A DNA stretch of 45,717 bases from CAYPGJ01 sp964638515 (GTDB lineage: Bacteria > Planctomycetota > Phycisphaerae > Phycisphaerales > UBA1924). Each line of letters opens with the position of its first letter. Within the stretch, counting starts at the first letter, position 1. The notes below the pieces were generated by a model. It saw nothing but the letters and a program-made list of their open reading frames with translations. It had not been told where the DNA came from and did no database searches. The stretch spans positions 1 to 45,717 of the forward strand of contig CAZWZL010000023.1 in the NCBI GenBank assembly GCA_964638515.1, written 5' to 3'. A program made the position numbers and the translations under genes. Positions 42,621 to 45,717 of this stretch are shown here, piece by piece.

Positions 42621-44144
42621 ATGCCCAACACCGTTCAACTCACCGGCGCCGCGCTCCACATCGAGCAGGTTCGTGCCGTCGCGCGGGACAACGCCCCCGT
42701 ATCGCTCTCCGGGGCAGCTCGCGCCTCCATTTCCGCCGCGCGCACCGCCCTCGAAGCCGCCGTTCGCGCCGGCGCGCCCATGTACGGCGTCAACACGGGC
42801 TTTGGCTCTCTTTCCCGCCAACGCATCGCGCCAGAGGGAATTCGAGACATGCAGCGGAATCTCATCCGCTCGCACGCGTCCGGTGTCGGCCCCCCACTAC
42901 CGCCCGACGTCGTCCGCGCCATGATGCTCATTCTGGCAGCCTCGCTCTCCCGCGGCCGGTCGGGTGTGCGGATCGAGACGGTGGAAGCTGTGCTCGCCAT
43001 GCTCAATGCGGGCGTCACGCCGGTGATACCCGAGGTGGGGTCGGTCGGCGCCTCCGGGGACCTCGCGCCGCTCGCGCATGTGGCGCTCGCGCTGCTGGGC
43101 GAGGGCGAAGTGTTCTGGAAGGGTTCGCGCGTCGCCGCCTCCGATGCCCTGCACCAGGCCGGGCTCACCCCTTTCGAACTCGACGCCAAGGAGGGTCTCG
43201 CGCTCATCAACGGCACGCATCTCATGGCCGCCCAGGGCGCACTCCTCCTCGCGGACTGGCAACGCCTCTGGTCCGCTTCGCTCGCCGCGTGCGCGATGTC
43301 GATCGACGCGGCCCGCGCCACCGACGCGTTCCTTGACCCCCGCGTCTACGAGGCGCGCGCTCAGCCCGGGCCGGCCCGGGTAGCCGAGCAACTCCGGGGC
43401 TTGCTCCAGGGCTCGCAGATCATCCCGTCCCATTCCAAGGACGATCCCCGCGTGCAGGACCCCTACTCCCTGCGCTGCGCACCGATGGTGCTCGGCGCCG
43501 CGTGGGACGCCATGGAATACGTGCGCGTCTGCGTCGAACGTGAACTCGGCGCGGTGACGGACAACCCCCTGATCTTCGCGCGGGACGGAGACCGTCCCGT
43601 AGTCGTCTCCGCAGGCTGCTTCCACGGTATGCCCATCGCCATCCCGCTGGACGTCGCCGCGATCTCCCTCTGTCACATCGCGGGCATCGCCGAGCGACGC
43701 GTCTACTTCCTCCTGAGCGCCACCGACCCGCAGAACCCCCTCCCTGCACATCTGAGCCCGACGCCCGGCCTGCACTCGGGGCTCATGATCGTGCAGTACG
43801 CCGCCGCTGCATGCGTGAACGAGATCGCCACGCTCTCGGGCCCCGCCAGCGTCATCAACATCCCGACGTGCGCGGGCATGGAGGACTACAACTCGATGGG
43901 GCCGAGGTCGGCCGCGAAGGCGCGCCGAGCCCTCGATTTGTGCACCAGCGTCGTGGCTATCGAGCTGCTGACCGGCGCCGAAGCCATGGAGCGGCAGCGG
44001 CCCTTGAAATCAGGCCGGGGCGTGGAGGGGGCGCACCGGATCGTGCGTGAGCGCGTTCCCCCTTTGGCCGCGGATCGGCCACCCGCTCCCGACATCGCGG
44101 CGATCGAAGCGCTGATCCGCAACGCCCGCTTCGCCGCCCTGTAG
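42621..44144 (+). CDS. hutH: Histidine ammonia-lyase
   Basis: HutH deaminates histidine to urocanate, the first step of histidine degradation. The 507-residue protein is complete. The autocatalytic MIO cofactor forms from Ala144-Ser145-Gly146 in EVGSVGASGDLAPLAH. Other signatures: MYGVNTGFGSL with the active-site Tyr, NLIRSHASGVG, KEGLALINGTHLM and QDPYSLRCAPMVLGA. GGAG lies 9 bases before the ATG. hutU follows after the peroxiredoxin-like gene; hutI and hutG are not in the window. Confidence 0.96.
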   Translation: MPNTVQLTGAALHIEQVRAVARDNAPVSLSGAARASISAARTALEAAVRAGAPMYGVNTGFGSLSRQRIAPEGIRDMQRNLIRSHASGVGPPLPPDVVRAMMLILAASLSRGRSGVRIETVEAVLAMLNAGVTPVIPEVGSVGASGDLAPLAHVALALLGEGEVFWKGSRVAASDALHQAGLTPFELDAKEGLALINGTHLMAAQGALLLADWQRLWSASLAACAMSIDAARATDAFLDPRVYEARAQPGPARVAEQLRGLLQGSQIIPSHSKDDPRVQDPYSLRCAPMVLGAAWDAMEYVRVCVERELGAVTDNPLIFARDGDRPVVVSAGCFHGMPIAIPLDVAAISLCHIAGIAERRVYFLLSATDPQNPLPAHLSPTPGLHSGLMIVQYAAAACVNEIATLSGPASVINIPTCAGMEDYNSMGPRSAAKARRALDLCTSVVAIELLTGAEAMERQRPLKSGRGVEGAHRIVRERVPPLAADRPPAPDIAAIEALIRNARFAAL

Positions 44145-44222
44145 AACGACGACGGGCATCGAAAGCTCCGGGCGATCACGTTTGTGCCGCGCCCGACCGC
44201 CCTTTCTCGTGGAGAATCGCTC

Positions 44223-44873
44223 ATGCACCGACATCTCATTCAATTCGTCGCCGCCCTGGCCCTGACCGCGCTCATCCCGCCCGCTGTCTCGCTTGCGGGC
44301 GATGAGGCTCCCGGCCTCATGGACCCGGCGACACAGGCGCCCGGACTCTCGGTCGGCGAACAGGCGCCGGCCCTCGCACTCGTCGACGGAGAGGGCAAAG
44401 CGGTCGATCTCGCCTCGTTGTACGCCAACGGCCCCGTCGTGATCACGTTCTATCGCGGCGGCTGGTGCCCGTTCTGCACCAAGGCGCTCAAGGACTGGGA
44501 AGACGCCGTCGACGCCGTGCGCGACGCCGGCGGGACATTCGTCGCCGTCACGCCCGAGGCGCCCGAGCACGCGTCCAACACCCGCCAGAAGCACGCGCCG
44601 TCGCTCACGATTCTCAGCGACGCCGACGGCAGCGGCGCCAGGGCGTTCCGGGTGGCGTTCGAACTCGAATCGGCGCTTCAGCAGAAGTACAAGGGCTTCG
44701 GCGTCGATCTTGCGCAGCGAAACGGCAGCGGGCGATGGGAGCTGCCCGCTCCCGCCACGTTCGTCATCGGGCGAGACGGCGTCGTTCGGTGGGCGTTCGC
44801 AGATTGGGATTACAAGAAACGTGCCGACCCCCAATCCGTGATCGCGGCCGTGCGCGACGCCGCAGCGCAATAA
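44223..44873 (+). CDS. Secreted peroxiredoxin-like (AhpC/TSA-type) protein
   Basis: A 216-residue thioredoxin-fold protein. A signal peptide (HLIQFVAALALTALIPPAVS) is followed by PALALVDGEGKAVDL and the active-site segment FYRGGWCPFCTKALKDWEDA (Cys-x-x-Cys). Later motifs AVTPEAPEHASNTRQKH, LTILSDADG and PATFVIGRDGVVRWAFAD are typical of this family. It probably reduces peroxides outside the cytoplasm; the CPFC pair could also act as a disulfide reductase. The ATG at 44223 follows GGAGAA; the longer frame from 44184 is rejected. It sits between hutH and hutU, with no clear link to histidine breakdown. Confidence 0.88.
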   Translation: MHRHLIQFVAALALTALIPPAVSLAGDEAPGLMDPATQAPGLSVGEQAPALALVDGEGKAVDLASLYANGPVVITFYRGGWCPFCTKALKDWEDAVDAVRDAGGTFVAVTPEAPEHASNTRQKHAPSLTILSDADGSGARAFRVAFELESALQQKYKGFGVDLAQRNGSGRWELPAPATFVIGRDGVVRWAFADWDYKKRADPQSVIAAVRDAAAQ

Positions 44874-44901
44874 CCCGTTTGCGCCCCGTCGCGAATCGTT
44901 G

Positions 44902-44930
44902 TTTACATCGCAGGCCCCGCGGACTAGGGT
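44902..44930 (+). promoter_or_regulatory. Candidate sigma-70-type promoter for hutU
   Basis: TTTACA (5 of 6 matches to TTGACA) and TAGGGT (4 of 6 to TATAAT) are separated by 17 bases. The predicted transcript start is about 73 bases before the hutU ATG. It implies that hutU can be transcribed apart from hutH. Confidence 0.4.
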
Positions 44931-45009
44931 GGTGCGCGTCGCTCCCGGACGAGCGACGGATTGGCGCGCGTGTTCGCGCTCGCGCATCCCGACTCACAGG
45001 GCCAATGCG

Positions 45010-45717
45010 ATGGGAACAGCGACGATCGATCGGAATCACGAAACTCGAGTGGTGAGGGCCGCGCGCGGAACCACGCGCGTCTGCAAGACCTGGGCCGCGG
45101 AGGCTGCGCTCCGCATGCTCATGAACAACCTCGACCCCGACGTGGCGGAGGACCCCGCGCGCCTGGTCGTGTACGGCGGGCGAGGCCAGGCCGCCCGCTC
45201 GTGGGCCGCCTTCGACGCGATCGTCGAATGCCTGAAGCGCCTCGAGCCCGACGAAACGCTGCTCGTGCAGTCCGGCAAGCCCGTGGGCGTGGTCCGCACG
45301 CACGAGGACGCCCCCCGCGTGCTCATCGCCAATTCCAATCTCGTGCCCTACTGGGGAACGCAGTCGCACTTTGATGAGCTGGCCGCGAAGGGCCTCATGA
45401 TGTACGGCCAGATGACGGCCGGCTCCTGGATCTACATCGGCACCCAGGGCATCGTGCAGGGCACGTACGAAACGTACGCCGAGTGTGCTCGGCAGCACTT
45501 CCGGGGCACGCTCGCGGGCACGCTCAACGTCACAGCCGGCTGCGGCGGCATGGGCGGCGCGCAACCCCTGGCGGTCACCATGAACGAAGGCACGTGCCTG
45601 ATCGCGGACGTCGACCGCGAACGGCTCGTGCGACGAACGCGCACCGGGTATCTCGACGAGATCCTCGAGGATCTCGACGGCGCCATCGACGCCGCGCTCG
45701 ACTACACCGAAAAACGG
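45010..45717 (+). CDS. hutU: Urocanate hydratase, 5' part (runs off the right edge)
   Basis: HutU adds water to urocanate, giving imidazolonepropionate, with tightly bound NAD. The first 236 residues are present of about 550. Motifs match the N-terminal and NAD-binding parts: WAAEAALRMLMNNLDPDVAE, VVYGGRGQAARSW, LLVQSGKPVGVVRTHEDAPR, IANSNLVPYW, YGQMTAGSWIYIGTQGIVQG, and NVTAGCGGMGGAQPLAV for the dinucleotide. The ATG at 45010 starts the conserved frame. The gene continues beyond the window, so its end is unknown. Confidence 0.95.
   Translation, partial: MGTATIDRNHETRVVRAARGTTRVCKTWAAEAALRMLMNNLDPDVAEDPARLVVYGGRGQAARSWAAFDAIVECLKRLEPDETLLVQSGKPVGVVRTHEDAPRVLIANSNLVPYWGTQSHFDELAAKGLMMYGQMTAGSWIYIGTQGIVQGTYETYAECARQHFRGTLAGTLNVTAGCGGMGGAQPLAVTMNEGTCLIADVDRERLVRRTRTGYLDEILEDLDGAIDAALDYTEKR

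Noticed and set aside
1..45717. CRISPR arrays, prophage or insertion sequences
   Set aside because: No regularly spaced repeats, integrase, transposase or phage structural genes were found by eye; short inverted repeats are isolated.

Overview
The window is a high-GC bacterial chromosome segment. Its most likely source is a planctomycete of the class Phycisphaerae (inference). The clues are an ECF sigma factor paired with a transmembrane Ser/Thr kinase, a secreted protein with a Phycisphaerae-style dockerin pair (short Asp-x-Asn-Gly-Asp repeats), and two secreted proteins ending in a Pro/Ala-rich hydrophobic stretch followed by Arg-Arg-Arg. No prophage, insertion sequence, rRNA or CRISPR array was seen. 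One tRNA (Gly-TCC) is present.

Layout. (1) 1-2.2 kb, minus strand: an unidentified partial gene, a secreted protein with an anchor-like tail, a STAS-domain protein and an acyl-CoA thioesterase. (2) 2.3-7.5 kb, plus strand: nadB, a lipoprotein, a Vsr mismatch endonuclease, panB and an HtrA-like protease. (3) 7.5-13.3 kb: a CocE-type lipoprotein hydrolase, a Ser/Thr kinase with its ECF sigma factor, a divergent small exported protein and an HTH regulator. (4) 13.8-22.9 kb, plus strand: a tightly packed six-gene cluster of aldehyde dehydrogenase, class III aminotransferase, nitrilase-family amidase, PLP amino-acid decarboxylase, ATP-grasp ligase and an autoproteolytic C45/IAT-type Ntn hydrolase. 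This is the most interesting block: it reads as a self-contained pathway that makes, conjugates or degrades an amine. (5) 22.9-25.1 kb, minus strand: a HupE/UreJ membrane protein coupled to a PpiC-like isomerase, then tRNA-Gly. (6) 25.3-27.7 kb: a secreted beta-helix protein, a WxENxGW-repeat dockerin protein and a decayed PepSY gene. (7) 27.7-30.6 kb: a membrane-anchored unknown, thiS-thiG and a trypsin-like protein. (8) 30.7-42.5 kb, nearly all minus strand: a KAP-like membrane NTPase, phosphomannomutase/phosphoglucomutase, a DinG-type helicase, rsmG, rodA-mrdA, folE2 and a membrane protein, with one NTF2-like gene inserted on the plus strand. (9) 42.6 kb to the end, plus strand: hutH, a secreted peroxiredoxin-like protein and the 5' part of hutU, the first two steps of histidine degradation.

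Three broad patterns stand out. Several genes have a TANNNT hexamer 6-7 bases before the start codon and no Shine-Dalgarno sequence, which suggests leaderless mRNAs. The plus strand appears G-rich on the left and C-rich on the right while the dominant gene direction flips, as expected near a replication terminus. The DinG-type helicase has serine in place of one of its four expected iron-sulfur cysteines.

Functions were read from motifs and general family knowledge; no database search was run.
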